Made by a program: the position numbers and the translations under genes. Shown here piece by piece: positions 13,225 through 23,211 of a DNA stretch of 64,000 nucleotides. The DNA comes from Bdellovibrionales bacterium RIFOXYC1_FULL_37_79. GTDB lineage: Bacteria > Bdellovibrionota > Bacteriovoracia > Bacteriovoracales > Bacteriovoracaceae. The stretch is taken from contig MEQB01000070.1 in assembly GCA_001770015.1 (NCBI GenBank), positions 1-64,000 of the forward strand. Direction: 5' to 3'. The stretch's first letter is position 1, and each line of letters opens with the position of its first letter. Under the pieces are notes generated by a model that was not told the origin of the DNA, did no database searches, and saw nothing but the letters and a program-made list of their open reading frames with translations.

Positions 13225-16036
13225 CTCCACTTGGAATGAATACTTTGAATATGGCCCCTTTGCCTTCCTCACTCTCTAGTTCAACTTTTCCACCATGAGC
13301 CTCTGTCACCGTTTTAACTATTGCAAGGCCCAATCCTGACCCTTTAGTTTCCCTATCTCGAGGTGATCGGTAGTATTTCTCAAAAATTTTTTCATGCTCG
13401 CCAGCAGCTATTCCAGGTCCTGTATCAGCAACTGAAATGACAACGTAGCTGGCTTCCTGGATGACCACCCGCTCTGTCGTAAGCGTAACTTGACCACCAG
13501 AAGGCGTAAAATTTATGGCATTTTGCAAGAGGTTAGCAATAGATCGGCGTAAAAGCATCTGATCAGACATTACCAGTGGCAGATGATCAGAAAATTTTTC
13601 AATCAACGATAACTTTTTTCCAGCAACAGCTGGTCCAAGATCTTTAGTTACCCTCTTCACAATTTCTAAAATATCTGTAGAAACAAGATTAAGAGAAAGT
13701 AATCCTGAGGATTCAATCATAGAAAACGCTAGAAAATCATCAATCATATTGAGAAGATTTACACTCGAGTATTGAATATCCGCAATCATCCCCTGGACAT
13801 CCGGATCCAGCCCTTGATTTTTTAAAGTAAGGATATAACCGGAACAACCAATAATTACGGTAAGTGGGGATTTAAAATCATGAGTTATCATTGCATACAA
13901 ATCAGCTTTCTGCTGTTCAAGCTGCTTGCGTGCAGTAATATCAATGATACTTCCAATAATTGAAGGTTTCCCACTATAAAATGTGTACGAACTAAGGACT
14001 TCCACAAATATGACATCGCCATTTTTTTTATGCATACGAAATTCATACTGCATCTGGGAAGCTTCCCCTTCCAAACGTTTACGAATATTCTCCTCTACCA
14101 AGGCTTGATCATCTGGATGAATTAATCGACTAAAATCTTCCAATGCCAGAAGCTCTTTTAGTTGATATCCTATCATCTCCGCCAATCTGTGGTTTACATA
14201 AACAAATTGCCTACTCTGTAAAATATAAACTCCAACAAAAGCATCCTCCACAAGACTTTGCAGCTTATCACCAAGTTCACGAGCTTCTACCTCTGCTTGT
14301 CTACGTCCAGTTTCCGCCATTCTACGAAGCTCTTCTTGCTCCATCGACTTAACTGCATAAGAAATATCCTGGGCAAATGCTTCCAGCAGTTGAATTTCCT
14401 TATCATCAAAGAAAAATTTCTCATTAGAATAAACCATGAGTGCCCCAATGGGCTTACTATTAAAAATCAAAGGAAAGGCTGCACTGGACAGGTAATGATG
14501 CTTTAACGCTTCATCCCTCCAAGGCTGCATAATAGGATTATTTTCTGTATCATTGTTAACAAAAGTACGACCAGTCCGAATAGCCTGTCCAGTAGGGCCC
14601 TCGCTTTCAGGGACTGCATCAAGAGATATTTTAATATGATCAAGGTACCCGTCACTACAACCCCAACATGCCACGGGTTGCACACTCTTGGTTCTTTCCT
14701 CCGCCAAACCTACCCATGCCATCTTAAACAACCCTTCCTCAACTAAAATCCGGCATGCCTCTTTAAAAAGCATCTCTTGGCTTGAGCTTCTAAGGATAAG
14801 ATGGTTTCCCGAACTCAAAACAGCGTAAATTCGGTTGAGTTTGTTGATATTCGCCTCCGCCTGCTTTCGCTCTCTCACCTCCTTATCCAAATCATCCCTG
14901 GATGCCGTAACCATTTGTAAATTTTCTGACATACGATCAAAGGCCCGGGAGAGCTGCCCAATTTCATCATTAACGGTCATCCCCACCTTATAATCCAGCC
15001 TACCCGAACCAACAATCTCCATACCCTTTTGCAAAGTATGTATGGGAGTGATAATAGACTGAGAGAAGAAAAAAAGTGCTGCAATATAAAAAACTAAAAT
15101 AATCAATTCCGCTAACAGGGAAATTTTTTTAAGTTTAGCCACTGGGGCAAGCGCCTCATGGTAATCAATCTTCGCCACAATCCCCCAACCTACTGATGGA
15201 ATCCTTCTCCAGGCTGCCAAAACCTGATGCCCAAGATAGTCAACACTCTCTCCAAAACCATCCCTATTATCTCTAAGCATGGATTGCATAGGCAGGGCAA
15301 CATTCCTTTTAGCAAGCACCTTAAGAGGAATCAATTCATTGCGATCTGGATGAAGCGGACTGATGAACATCACCTCATCTCCGTGGGGAATTCCAATAAA
15401 AGTTTCTCCCGTATCACCAAGTCCCGTCGTAGTATGAACAAAATCGAAAATATGTCCAGCATCTATTTCAAAAACCAACTCACCAAGAAAATCCTTTGAG
15501 TCAGAAAAAAGCGGAGCTGTACAAAGCATTCCAAAACCATTTCCGCTTCTATAAATTCCACTAAAATAGGTTTGGTGCCTTCCTCCTTCGAAGGCATCCG
15601 GTTCGATATCTGATAAATGAATACCTATTTCATTACTAATATGCGTTTGATTAGCCGCCAACACAATCTTTCCATTGGTATCAGTCAGCATGACATCCAG
15701 ATAACCATAACTCAACCGTACTGCCGCCAACAGTTTTTCCAGTTCTTTTTTAGCGTCAAGGTAACCTTGATTTTGCTTTTTACCTGTGTACTTTAAAAAT
15801 ATAGGCAAATTTTTCTGCACATTCAAATTTGTTTGAAACAATTTAATATCATCTTGGCGTTCTAAAAAAAAAGCGTCAATTCTGGCCCGCTGGAGATCGA
15901 CAATATTTTCCAACTGGATAATCCGCACATCCTTAACCACATTCCCCATTACAGAAAACATCGCCATGATCCCTATCGTAGTTGGAATGATAATACAGCC
16001 CAGCAGTACAAGAATAAGCTTGGATCTTATGGTCAT
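13205..16036 (-). CDS. Membrane sensor histidine kinase (Cache-HAMP-GAF-PAS-HisKA-HATPase)
   Basis: A 943-residue kinase. TM1 is at about 7-29, a periplasmic double-Cache sensor at about 35-290, TM2 at about 305-327, HAMP at about 328-380 (I-I-T-P-I-H, D-E-I-G-Q-L), GAF at about 420-570 (V-A-C-W-G, G-P-T-G-Q-A-I-R-T-G), and PAS at about 590-705. A HisKA domain has H719 in M-I-T-H-D-F-K-S-P-L, and a HATPase has the N-box N-L-L-Q-N-A-I-N-F, D-T-G-P-G-I-A and G-S-G-L-G-L-A-I. All catalytic boxes are intact. No response regulator is adjacent, so its target is elsewhere. It is co-transcribed with the MFS gene. Its codons look less A/T-biased than those of its neighbours, which may mean transfer. 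Confidence 0.92.
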   Translation of the reverse strand: MTIRSKLILVLLGCIIIPTTIGIMAMFSVMGNVVKDVRIIQLENIVDLQRARIDAFFLERQDDIKLFQTNLNVQKNLPIFLKYTGKKQNQGYLDAKKELEKLLAAVRLSYGYLDVMLTDTNGKIVLAANQTHISNEIGIHLSDIEPDAFEGGRHQTYFSGIYRSGNGFGMLCTAPLFSDSKDFLGELVFEIDAGHIFDFVHTTTGLGDTGETFIGIPHGDEVMFISPLHPDRNELIPLKVLAKRNVALPMQSMLRDNRDGFGESVDYLGHQVLAAWRRIPSVGWGIVAKIDYHEALAPVAKLKKISLLAELIILVFYIAALFFFSQSIITPIHTLQKGMEIVGSGRLDYKVGMTVNDEIGQLSRAFDRMSENLQMVTASRDDLDKEVRERKQAEANINKLNRIYAVLSSGNHLILRSSSQEMLFKEACRILVEEGLFKMAWVGLAEERTKSVQPVACWGCSDGYLDHIKISLDAVPESEGPTGQAIRTGRTFVNNDTENNPIMQPWRDEALKHHYLSSAAFPLIFNSKPIGALMVYSNEKFFFDDKEIQLLEAFAQDISYAVKSMEQEELRRMAETGRRQAEVEARELGDKLQSLVEDAFVGVYILQSRQFVYVNHRLAEMIGYQLKELLALEDFSRLIHPDDQALVEENIRKRLEGEASQMQYEFRMHKKNGDVIFVEVLSSYTFYSGKPSIIGSIIDITARKQLEQQKADLYAMITHDFKSPLTVIIGCSGYILTLKNQGLDPDVQGMIADIQYSSVNLLNMIDDFLAFSMIESSGLLSLNLVSTDILEIVKRVTKDLGPAVAGKKLSLIEKFSDHLPLVMSDQMLLRRSIANLLQNAINFTPSGGQVTLTTERVVIQEASYVVISVADTGPGIAAGEHEKIFEKYYRSPRDRETKGSGLGLAIVKTVTEAHGGKVELESEEGKGAIFKVFIPSGDDTQIV

Positions 16037-16160
16037 CTATTATTCCTAATTGCGTAGTACGTTTATCTACATTTTAAATTGATTGTTAGTACCTTAACCG
16101 GAGTAACCATGGCAATTAATTATTTATGGTGTTACAATTTAAAGGTAGCAGGAAATAAAC

Positions 16161-16589
16161 ATGTCGCTTAAAATTAACCAAACCATTACCATCTCAGAGG
16201 ATGAATTAGTTGAAGATTTTGTGCGTTCCAGTGGCCCCGGTGGACAAAACGTCAACAAGGTTTCATCGGCTGTACAATTACGCTTTAATCTCAAAGAATC
16301 ATTATCTATCCCGGAAGATATTAAAACCAAGCTTTTGACCAGTTTAAAAAATCAATTAACCAAAGCAGGGGAAATCATGGTAGTTGCCAAAGAATCCCGC
16401 AATCAAAAAGATAACCGTCATCTAGTCAGGGAAAAACTGGTTCTCATTTTACAAAAGGCTTTGTTTGTTCAGAAAAAAAGGAAAAAAACCCGACCGACTA
16501 AAGCTTCCCAGGAACGCAGACTAGCATCCAAACAAAAACACAGCATTCATAAGAAAATGAGAGGGAAAGTCCAAGGAGATGACCACTAG
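16161..16589 (+). CDS. arfB: ArfB/YaeJ alternative ribosome-rescue factor
   Basis: A 142-residue protein with the class I release-factor GGQ motif G27-G28-Q29 in S-G-P-G-G-Q-N-V-N-K. It ends in a basic tail (K-K-R-K-K-T-R-P-T-K-A-S-Q-E-R-R and S-I-H-K-K-M-R-G-K) that in ArfB enters the empty mRNA channel. It has no codon-recognition domain. It hydrolyses peptidyl-tRNA on stalled ribosomes without a stop codon. The length and tail are normal for the family. It lies alone, divergent from the sensor kinase. Confidence 0.93.
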   Translation: MSLKINQTITISEDELVEDFVRSSGPGGQNVNKVSSAVQLRFNLKESLSIPEDIKTKLLTSLKNQLTKAGEIMVVAKESRNQKDNRHLVREKLVLILQKALFVQKKRKKTRPTKASQERRLASKQKHSIHKKMRGKVQGDDH

Positions 16590-16615
16590 CTTCCCCACCC
16601 TTCCTTGAAATAAAT

Positions 16616-18649
16616 TTATAAAATATTTAACAATTCTTTTTTTAACCAATTTATTTTGAGAAAGATAATTACACCCGTTGCTAATATTAATATTAGCACA
16701 ATAAAATTGATTAAGTAGGCTTTGAGTGAAAATAACATAAATTCAATATTTCGATTTGCATCAATTAAACTGGTTGTAAAGTAATAATTCACACCGCTAA
16801 TTGGAATTTCGATCCGGGCAGGTATTCCCTCAAAATCAGAAGGAACTGAATTACCCACCTGGCTTGCTGTGACCGCATTATCGTTAGAGGTCATTGCTTT
16901 TTCCAATGACATTTTCTGCATTCCCCGTTCCATCATGGGCGGTGCAAAGCTATTTTCCACATTACTGGCCAACTGACTGGCTGAATCGAGCTTTTGAAAA
17001 GCGTTTTGAGTGACATTTCTTAAAAAATGATACCCCATAAAAAATATTAAAATTAAAACAACTAACGCCGTAACCTTGGCAAAGTTGGTTTTAGTTACAG
17101 TTATTTTTATTTTCTCCCTATATCTTACCAATAAAAGTAACCCCAGAATAAAATAAAACGAAGCAGCATAATTCGGCTTAAATAATAATATTAAAGAAAG
17201 AGGAATCAAAATGGGCACAAAAAGTTTTTTCTGCATTTTCAAGAAAGTGAATAAAATAAAAACACTTACAAAAAACATCAGACAACTTGAAAGCTGTTCA
17301 ACACTTATCAAAGACCTGCTATCTGAAGAAAAATTTGCATAAATTAAATTCCACGCTGGATCAAACCTCAAATTAAACGAACTATTGCTGATAATGGTAT
17401 CCGGCTTAGCCAGCTTCAAATTAAAAAAACTCCCCAACATATTAACGACTTTTTTAGGTAGATACTGAAATTTTACTTCGTGATATCCTGGACTCATCGT
17501 AATAAGCAATTGATTAAGATCGTCCTTTAACATCGGTATCGCTTGTCCATCTAACTCAGCATAGAGAACATCGCCTGCAATCTTAAATGGTATTTCGGGA
17601 GTACCCTTGTTATCCAGCCGAAAACTTGCTTCTATAATACCCCGTCCTTTTTTCGGAATATAAAAAAGATAATCTGCAGCAGAAACGGAAAACCCAAGCG
17701 AACTGAAAACATTTAATTTTTTAACTTCCCAAGCAATATTTTGCTCCTGATTAATAAAAAATCCTTTTGAATTTAATTGGGTGGGATTTATTCCACTTTC
17801 ACTGGGCGTAATTCTTCGCCATTTAGTCTGAGGAATCACTTGAATCAAAGGATGAGATTCAATAAGAAAAAATTGATTTTCGCTTTCAAGTGGACTTATA
17901 AATTCACTCCCCTCCAAGTGACCATTAACCGTCACAAAGTTTTCTCCGGGGTTTAATTCAATCGCAATACCCTTGTCTTCCTCTTTAACATTAAGTTCTG
18001 ATTGAATTGATTCAATCACCTCCGAACTTTTAAAAGATATTGTGAGAAGCTCCTTGTTCTGATTGGGATTATTAAATTCAAATATATATTGAAAATTGGT
18101 GATATTGGGATTTACCGTAACACGATACCTCCCATTGGCAACAACTCTCCCTTTGATTTTTTTAGCTTCTGTATATTTTCTTAAAATATCAATGCTTATA
18201 CCGGGAGGGGCATCTTTTCGTATAATACTTTCACTATCGACAATTTGATTTTCCAAATAAAGTACATTCAAAAAATTCAATGAAAAATTTCCGGTTTTAG
18301 AAAGTTCAATTTCACAGCCTGCTTTGAAATTGTCTTTAAGTGGCATAAAGAAAACTGTATTATTTTCATATGTAAAAACCCCATCGCCAGAACAGTTTTT
18401 CAACCCTTCAGTAAAGTTATTTAAAATAACTTCTTTTTTGGATTTGCCAATCATCCGCCCATTAAGTTTCATTGCAAATTGTTCGCTTTTAAAACTTCCC
18501 TCAAGAGTTAATTTTTCAATCACCATGACATTTTGGATCTCAAGCTGTCGTCGCAACTCCTCGTATTCTTTAAGTGGAATGGTTACACTTTTTTCATTAG
18601 TCTCCGCTATCACGTTAAAACACATCAATAATATAAAAAATATTTTCAT
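16616..18649 (-). CDS. Large exported/membrane protein of unknown function
   Basis: A 677-residue protein with a signal peptide (1-15). About 440 residues of strand-rich periplasmic sequence follow, then about four membrane helices (roughly 460-480, 485-520, 535-555), a short Met/Ser/Asn-rich periplasmic loop, and a last helix near 645-665. I know no matching family. The layout suggests an inner-membrane protein with a big periplasmic domain, perhaps a sensor or an envelope assembly factor. The gene is single, convergent with arfB and divergent from the His/Tyr-rich protein gene. Confidence 0.7.
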   Translation of the reverse strand: MKIFFILLMCFNVIAETNEKSVTIPLKEYEELRRQLEIQNVMVIEKLTLEGSFKSEQFAMKLNGRMIGKSKKEVILNNFTEGLKNCSGDGVFTYENNTVFFMPLKDNFKAGCEIELSKTGNFSLNFLNVLYLENQIVDSESIIRKDAPPGISIDILRKYTEAKKIKGRVVANGRYRVTVNPNITNFQYIFEFNNPNQNKELLTISFKSSEVIESIQSELNVKEEDKGIAIELNPGENFVTVNGHLEGSEFISPLESENQFFLIESHPLIQVIPQTKWRRITPSESGINPTQLNSKGFFINQEQNIAWEVKKLNVFSSLGFSVSAADYLFYIPKKGRGIIEASFRLDNKGTPEIPFKIAGDVLYAELDGQAIPMLKDDLNQLLITMSPGYHEVKFQYLPKKVVNMLGSFFNLKLAKPDTIISNSSFNLRFDPAWNLIYANFSSDSRSLISVEQLSSCLMFFVSVFILFTFLKMQKKLFVPILIPLSLILLFKPNYAASFYFILGLLLLVRYREKIKITVTKTNFAKVTALVVLILIFFMGYHFLRNVTQNAFQKLDSASQLASNVENSFAPPMMERGMQKMSLEKAMTSNDNAVTASQVGNSVPSDFEGIPARIEIPISGVNYYFTTSLIDANRNIEFMLFSLKAYLINFIVLILILATGVIIFLKINWLKKELLNIL

Positions 18650-18837
18650 TTAAACCCCTTCCGTCAAAAAATACTAAGGCAAGAAAGTATATCTAGTTTA
18701 ATTTACAGTAGTCAAAAAGCCCCCATCCAACCAGGCGAAAACTGTAAAATCTACACAACGCTCCGCATTAAAGCCTTGACTGGTGTATGGTACATCAACT
18801 TTTTCTACCACATCTTTAAAGAAAAAAAGGGGAATTT

Positions 18838-19557
18838 ATGTTTAAATTGATTCTTATGTTTTTTACTTTTGTTCTCATTTTACCTGCCTATGCTGAATTT
18901 CAAGGTAAAACTTTCAGATACAGCACTTCGTATGAAAGTTTCGACCGGGTTACTTACAACCTTTATGGTTATTCCGAAAGTTTCTCTTCACAAAGCTACT
19001 GCGGTGGCTATCGCACATGTTATCACCCATCTATGAGGACTGAGCGAGTTTACATTGAAGAACGAATTGTGGAATCTAGCTATATAGACAATTACAAAGC
19101 CGAAACGCGAATTACCATTTACACCGACAAACACTATTCAAGGCCATATGTAACCTATCATACCCACCGTGGAAGAATCGTCAATCGCTCTTATCACCAC
19201 AACAGCCATTATTATGGTTGGCACTCAAGTTACAACCACCACCATGATTACTACTACGGCAACTATTACAACTATCACCACCACTACTACTACGAAGTTG
19301 ACTGGAGCACTCCCGAAGGCAAAATCATAACTGGTCTGCATTTTATGGCCACCGGGGTGGAGATGATGGCCTTATGTAGTGATGTTCATGATGATGGTTT
19401 ACGCGCCATTTGCATGGGATTTGGTTTTGGAATCGCAGCTAGTGGTTCTGCTTCCTCTGCCCAAGGAATTGATCAAGCTATTCAAGAATCAAGACTTTAT
19501 AAGGAACTGGAAAAAGATGCTCGAATACATGCAGAAAAAGATCTCGATATAGAATAA
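18838..19557 (+). CDS. Exported His/Tyr-rich protein
   Basis: A 239-residue protein with a signal peptide (1-19, cut after A-Y-A). Residues 119-152 hold ten histidines and thirteen tyrosines out of 34, in runs such as HHH and YYY. The N-terminal part is also Tyr/Ser-rich and has two cysteines (C55, C61). The C-terminal third has a hydrophobic Gly/Ala-rich stretch (about 192-208), then a charged helix. His clusters suggest metal binding (Cu, Zn or Ni) or a pH-sensitive coat; this is inference. AAGGGG lies before the ATG. The DUF4105-like gene starts about 70 bases downstream. Confidence 0.7.
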   Translation: MFKLILMFFTFVLILPAYAEFQGKTFRYSTSYESFDRVTYNLYGYSESFSSQSYCGGYRTCYHPSMRTERVYIEERIVESSYIDNYKAETRITIYTDKHYSRPYVTYHTHRGRIVNRSYHHNSHYYGWHSSYNHHHDYYYGNYYNYHHHYYYEVDWSTPEGKIITGLHFMATGVEMMALCSDVHDDGLRAICMGFGFGIAASGSASSAQGIDQAIQESRLYKELEKDARIHAEKDLDIE

Positions 19558-19625
19558 GTGTCTTAATGATTAAAACCTGTCAAAGCCTGAGCACTGGCTT
19601 TGATAGGTCTTTTCAAAAGGAAATC

Positions 19626-21392
19626 ATGAAGCATTTGACCATCTCCATAGTATTTTTTTACTGTTTTTGTATTTGCGGAAATGCCACCTACAACTTCTCT
19701 CTTAATCTTCAAGATAAAAAGCTCGATAGTAAAATCAAATATTACTTCCTTATGATGGAAAACAGTATCTCTTCAGGAATTCGCCTGGGTACCAACAAAA
19801 TAATCAATATAGAATTTGAAAAATTCACTGACAATCATCTAACACTTAACTGTCATGAAGATAATTTATCAAATTTTTCATATCCCGATTTAAATAGCCT
19901 TACCGTCTATGTTAATCAGGATGTTCTTGAGTTGATTGAATCTGACTTTATTTCCCAAAGAAACAAAGACTGCAGTTACACTGATCTTCTTGTCAAATCC
20001 CTTGAACGATCCATCTTAACTTTTAAAAATGCCTCTGATTTATCGACTCCTTATTCCAAGGAAAGAAAAAAACAGGTAAATCGTTGTCGCCTGGATGTAC
20101 TAGATAATTCCCAAAATGGTGTTTACCAACCGACCATCGCTGGTTGCCAAGAACTGATTGACTACGATAATAAAAAAATCAAGTATAAGAGAATCCAAGC
20201 GGTTTATAAAAAGAAACTGTTCTATTCAACTAAAGCTTCCAAAATTGTGGTCGATCCGTCCTCTTTAACCAAGGATGGTCTTTTAAAATTTAATGTATGC
20301 TCGCAATCGTATCAACCAGATCTGTACACTTCCACAAATTTACCTGTCAAAATTTTAGGATTTGCTATTGTCTATATGACTCCGGCTTTTAACTCCTCTC
20401 AATTTGGCCATGTTGCCGAAAGATATATTTACTGTGTTGAAAATAGAATGGTCGATACGCTCTACGAATTTAGCCAGTTTAGGCCTATTAACTTGAATGA
20501 TTTTAAAATCCGATACAGAGAAGATTTAAATTTTTTACCCCAAGATTCCAATCAACTCTCTCCTTCCGATGAAACTTTCTTAATTTCCTTGCTTAAAAAA
20601 AATTATATCCAAACCCAATCAAACCCCGCTAGCTATCAAGGGTATGGAAAGATGCAACTTGAAAACAATCGAGACATTATTGAGGTTTGGTTAGACATCG
20701 ACCCACTTTTAATTTATAAAAATTACCTTATCTCTTTGCGCCTCTATAAAAAACAAAAAGAATTGATAAAAACAAGAAACTTGGTTGATTGGCCTGACTA
20801 CGATTTATTCAACAATAACTGCACTCACCCGGTGAGAGAGAAATTAAATTACATCGGAGGAGAATTATCCATTGATAATTTTGATGGTTTCCTACCGAGC
20901 TTCATTTATAATTTTTTAAAGAAAAAAAAGGTTGATAAAATTATTTTTTACCCGGCCCAAAAGACCCTAAGACAATATCAAATGCTTAATATTGGAAAAT
21001 CTCTAAATTTTGAAAACATCACCTTCCTCTCGAGTTCAATTGATCAAGGCCAAAACAAGTTTATGCTCATCCAACCCGACTTCCAGGGATATATCGGATT
21101 TTTTTTGAATAGGGGTGCTGGAATGGTCAATTTTTTTAGCGCATTAATGGAAACGACTTGGGGATTAGTAACTTCGCCCGCATCATTATTCAATAATTCA
21201 AAAGAGTTGGGTGTAAATAGTATTAAAAAAGGACTAAAAAACTCACTCTTTTCCTTGAGCGAATTTTTTGGCATTGTTCGCATGAGGTACCCTGAACCAA
21301 CCACCATAACACCAAATGAAATGGATTATTTATTAAACATTCTCCCCCATAAGGAACCTGCTGTACTGGGTTATCTTTACAGCAAATTTTAA
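19626..21392 (+). CDS. DUF4105/Lnb-like exported protein
   Basis: A 588-residue exported protein (signal peptide 1-20, start ATG 19626 with AAAGGAAAT ahead). Two motifs point to the DUF4105/Lnb family: Q-F-G-H262-V-A and, 137 residues on, L-F-N-N-N-C399-T. In Lnb, a lipoprotein N-acyltransferase of Gram-positives and some other bacteria, the equivalent His and Cys are catalytic. Other DUF4105 proteins of Gram-negatives have no known role. The ~200 residues before the domain are rich in cysteine and unknown. Similarity is by eye and limited to these motifs. Confidence 0.65.
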   Translation: MKHLTISIVFFYCFCICGNATYNFSLNLQDKKLDSKIKYYFLMMENSISSGIRLGTNKIINIEFEKFTDNHLTLNCHEDNLSNFSYPDLNSLTVYVNQDVLELIESDFISQRNKDCSYTDLLVKSLERSILTFKNASDLSTPYSKERKKQVNRCRLDVLDNSQNGVYQPTIAGCQELIDYDNKKIKYKRIQAVYKKKLFYSTKASKIVVDPSSLTKDGLLKFNVCSQSYQPDLYTSTNLPVKILGFAIVYMTPAFNSSQFGHVAERYIYCVENRMVDTLYEFSQFRPINLNDFKIRYREDLNFLPQDSNQLSPSDETFLISLLKKNYIQTQSNPASYQGYGKMQLENNRDIIEVWLDIDPLLIYKNYLISLRLYKKQKELIKTRNLVDWPDYDLFNNNCTHPVREKLNYIGGELSIDNFDGFLPSFIYNFLKKKKVDKIIFYPAQKTLRQYQMLNIGKSLNFENITFLSSSIDQGQNKFMLIQPDFQGYIGFFLNRGAGMVNFFSALMETTWGLVTSPASLFNNSKELGVNSIKKGLKNSLFSLSEFFGIVRMRYPEPTTITPNEMDYLLNILPHKEPAVLGYLYSKF

Positions 21393-21484
21393 ATATTTGT
21401 AAAAAACACCATGCTTCTCAAATTGCTGGAGAATTATTTTTTTTTAAGCTATAAATTCACACCATTTGTTTTCAGGGAGAAAAT

Positions 21485-21712
21485 ATGAAATTTATGATTA
21501 CTTTGTTATTACTTTCATCCGCTTGCTTTTCGTACGCCAATGATGAGGAACTTCTTTCTTGCGAACAAGTCAGAGATATCAGAGTTCGTGCATGTCAGGT
21601 TGGTTTTAATAGATGTATTGCACATAACCCAGATTCTGAAATATGCTTTTCCATTATGGATACATGTACCACCAAAGCCTATGAAGATTACACAGTTTGT
21701 ATTAATCAATAA
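21485..21712 (+). CDS. Small exported cysteine-rich protein
   Basis: A 75-residue protein with a signal peptide (1-18, cut after S-Y-A). The 57-residue mature part has six cysteines in a spaced pattern (C-E-Q, A-C-Q, R-C-I, I-C-F, T-C-T, V-C-I), enough for three disulfides. There is a GGGAG ribosome site before the ATG. I do not recognise it. It could be a small secreted effector or binding protein. Confidence 0.6.
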   Translation: MKFMITLLLLSSACFSYANDEELLSCEQVRDIRVRACQVGFNRCIAHNPDSEICFSIMDTCTTKAYEDYTVCINQ

Positions 21713-21820
21713 TAGCTTATAAACTCACTAGGGTATTTTTATCATTCGATGTATTGCCTATTTTTCAAAATGAACCTATTCTAAATGGGTGCGAAGGTTT
21801 ATTATAACCAAGGTGCCTTT

Positions 21821-22603
21821 ATGAAAATTGTGATTTTTTTTTCATTTGTATTTTTTTCTATTCTGGGTATTCAAGCTAAAGATCACCCGACCGCTCTCAA
21901 AGATAAAATTTTAATTTATAACCAGAATACTCTCGACCTTAGATACTGTTTTGACCGTATACCAGACGTTAAAAGCAAAAATATTATAAAGCAAATTATA
22001 GAAGGCGAAAAACTTACTGTTTTATCCCCCATTCTAGATCAAAAAGATGATTACCAGATTGTTGATAATAACCTCAACATCCGGTTTGACAAAAACGTAC
22101 TTAAAACCAACCGATTTATTTTTAAAAATTTTCAAATAACCTTGCCCTCAACATTTAACGCTGAAATTATTAAAAATAATTTAGAAAAAGTTGAAAGCAA
22201 TAAATCGCTTTCCAACCGGGCCACCCTATATATCACCTGTTTTTTAAACGCTGGGAAAAACATCCCTAGCGTAACCGAACTAAAATCCGATCCCATAGAC
22301 AAAAAAATTCACGAATATAATAAAAATATTCAAAACCCCAAATATTTTTCTGATAAAATCAAGGATCCCGAAGATAAAAAGGTGTACGAAAACCTGCTTG
22401 CCACCAGCAATATTGGCGCACTTCCTCCCATTGAAAAAAAAGGAAATTTATATCAAATGAAACATAACGGGATAACCTTGGAGTTTGATCAGGATTTGAT
22501 AAAACAAGGCAAAGTGCGCATTAACAACGAAATAATTGACCTGAGTAACGCTCAAAACGCACAGGAATTAACCGAGATGGTGCAAAAGGCATTTAAAAAG
22601 TAA
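21821..22603 (+). CDS. Exported protein of unknown function
   Basis: A 260-residue protein; start ATG 21821 (AAGGTG ahead) gives a proper signal peptide (1-18, cut after I-Q-A). The mature part is Lys/Asn-rich, with two cysteines about 120 residues apart. Two similar passages occur: I-V-D-N-N-L-N-I-R-F-D-K near residue 80 and K-H-N-G-I-T-L-E-F-D-Q near residue 218, which suggests a repeated strand-rich unit. No family recognised. Confidence 0.6.
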   Translation: MKIVIFFSFVFFSILGIQAKDHPTALKDKILIYNQNTLDLRYCFDRIPDVKSKNIIKQIIEGEKLTVLSPILDQKDDYQIVDNNLNIRFDKNVLKTNRFIFKNFQITLPSTFNAEIIKNNLEKVESNKSLSNRATLYITCFLNAGKNIPSVTELKSDPIDKKIHEYNKNIQNPKYFSDKIKDPEDKKVYENLLATSNIGALPPIEKKGNLYQMKHNGITLEFDQDLIKQGKVRINNEIIDLSNAQNAQELTEMVQKAFKK

Positions 22604-22720
22604 AATTTCCTGCACCAGAATTTTTTACCAGCATTTTTTCCACACCTTTGATCTAGTATAATATGGATAGGAATGTTCAAGAAGAATATGCCTTTTCATT
22701 TTTTAAAAAAAAGGTCGTGT

Positions 22721-23185
22721 ATGAAAATACTTTTTGCGGAAGATAACCCAGACATCCGGGAATTTTATTGCTCACTTTTTTTTGAAACCATTCCTGGAAT
22801 TCAAATCATCGAAGTGGATAACGGAAAAAATGGTATTGCGGAACTTTTAAAAAGAAATAATTCTTTTGACCTTGTAATTACTGACTATTTCATGCCCAAT
22901 GGCCATGGCGATTTAATTTGCAATTATCTCTACAAGACTGGCTCCAATATACCCTTTATCTATTTAACCGCCAGACCATATGAAGAAATCATGACGAAAA
23001 CTTCGTTTTTCCCCATGCGAAAAGGACTGGATTACTATTTAAAAAAATCAGGTAATGTTAGCAATTTTCATTATAAAATGCATGACATCTGTCTCAATAT
23101 TATCACTTATTACAAAGAAAAAAATCTAAGTGGTCCCGATGGCTTCCAACAAATATCAGAATATTTTTTACAAACAATAAAATAG
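22721..23185 (+). CDS. CheY-like single-domain response regulator
   Basis: A 154-residue receiver domain without an output domain. The acidic pair E7-D8, phospho-acceptor D55 (V-I-T-D-Y-F-M-P), T83 and K108 are all present, so it should accept phosphate. The start at 22721 removes a non-homologous leader. It lies just before a PAS-only protein on the same strand. The two may form part of a signalling pathway whose kinase is elsewhere. Confidence 0.85.
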   Translation: MKILFAEDNPDIREFYCSLFFETIPGIQIIEVDNGKNGIAELLKRNNSFDLVITDYFMPNGHGDLICNYLYKTGSNIPFIYLTARPYEEIMTKTSFFPMRKGLDYYLKKSGNVSNFHYKMHDICLNIITYYKEKNLSGPDGFQQISEYFLQTIK

Positions 23186-23211
23186 CTTATTTAAAAAGGA
23201 ATAGTTTAATT

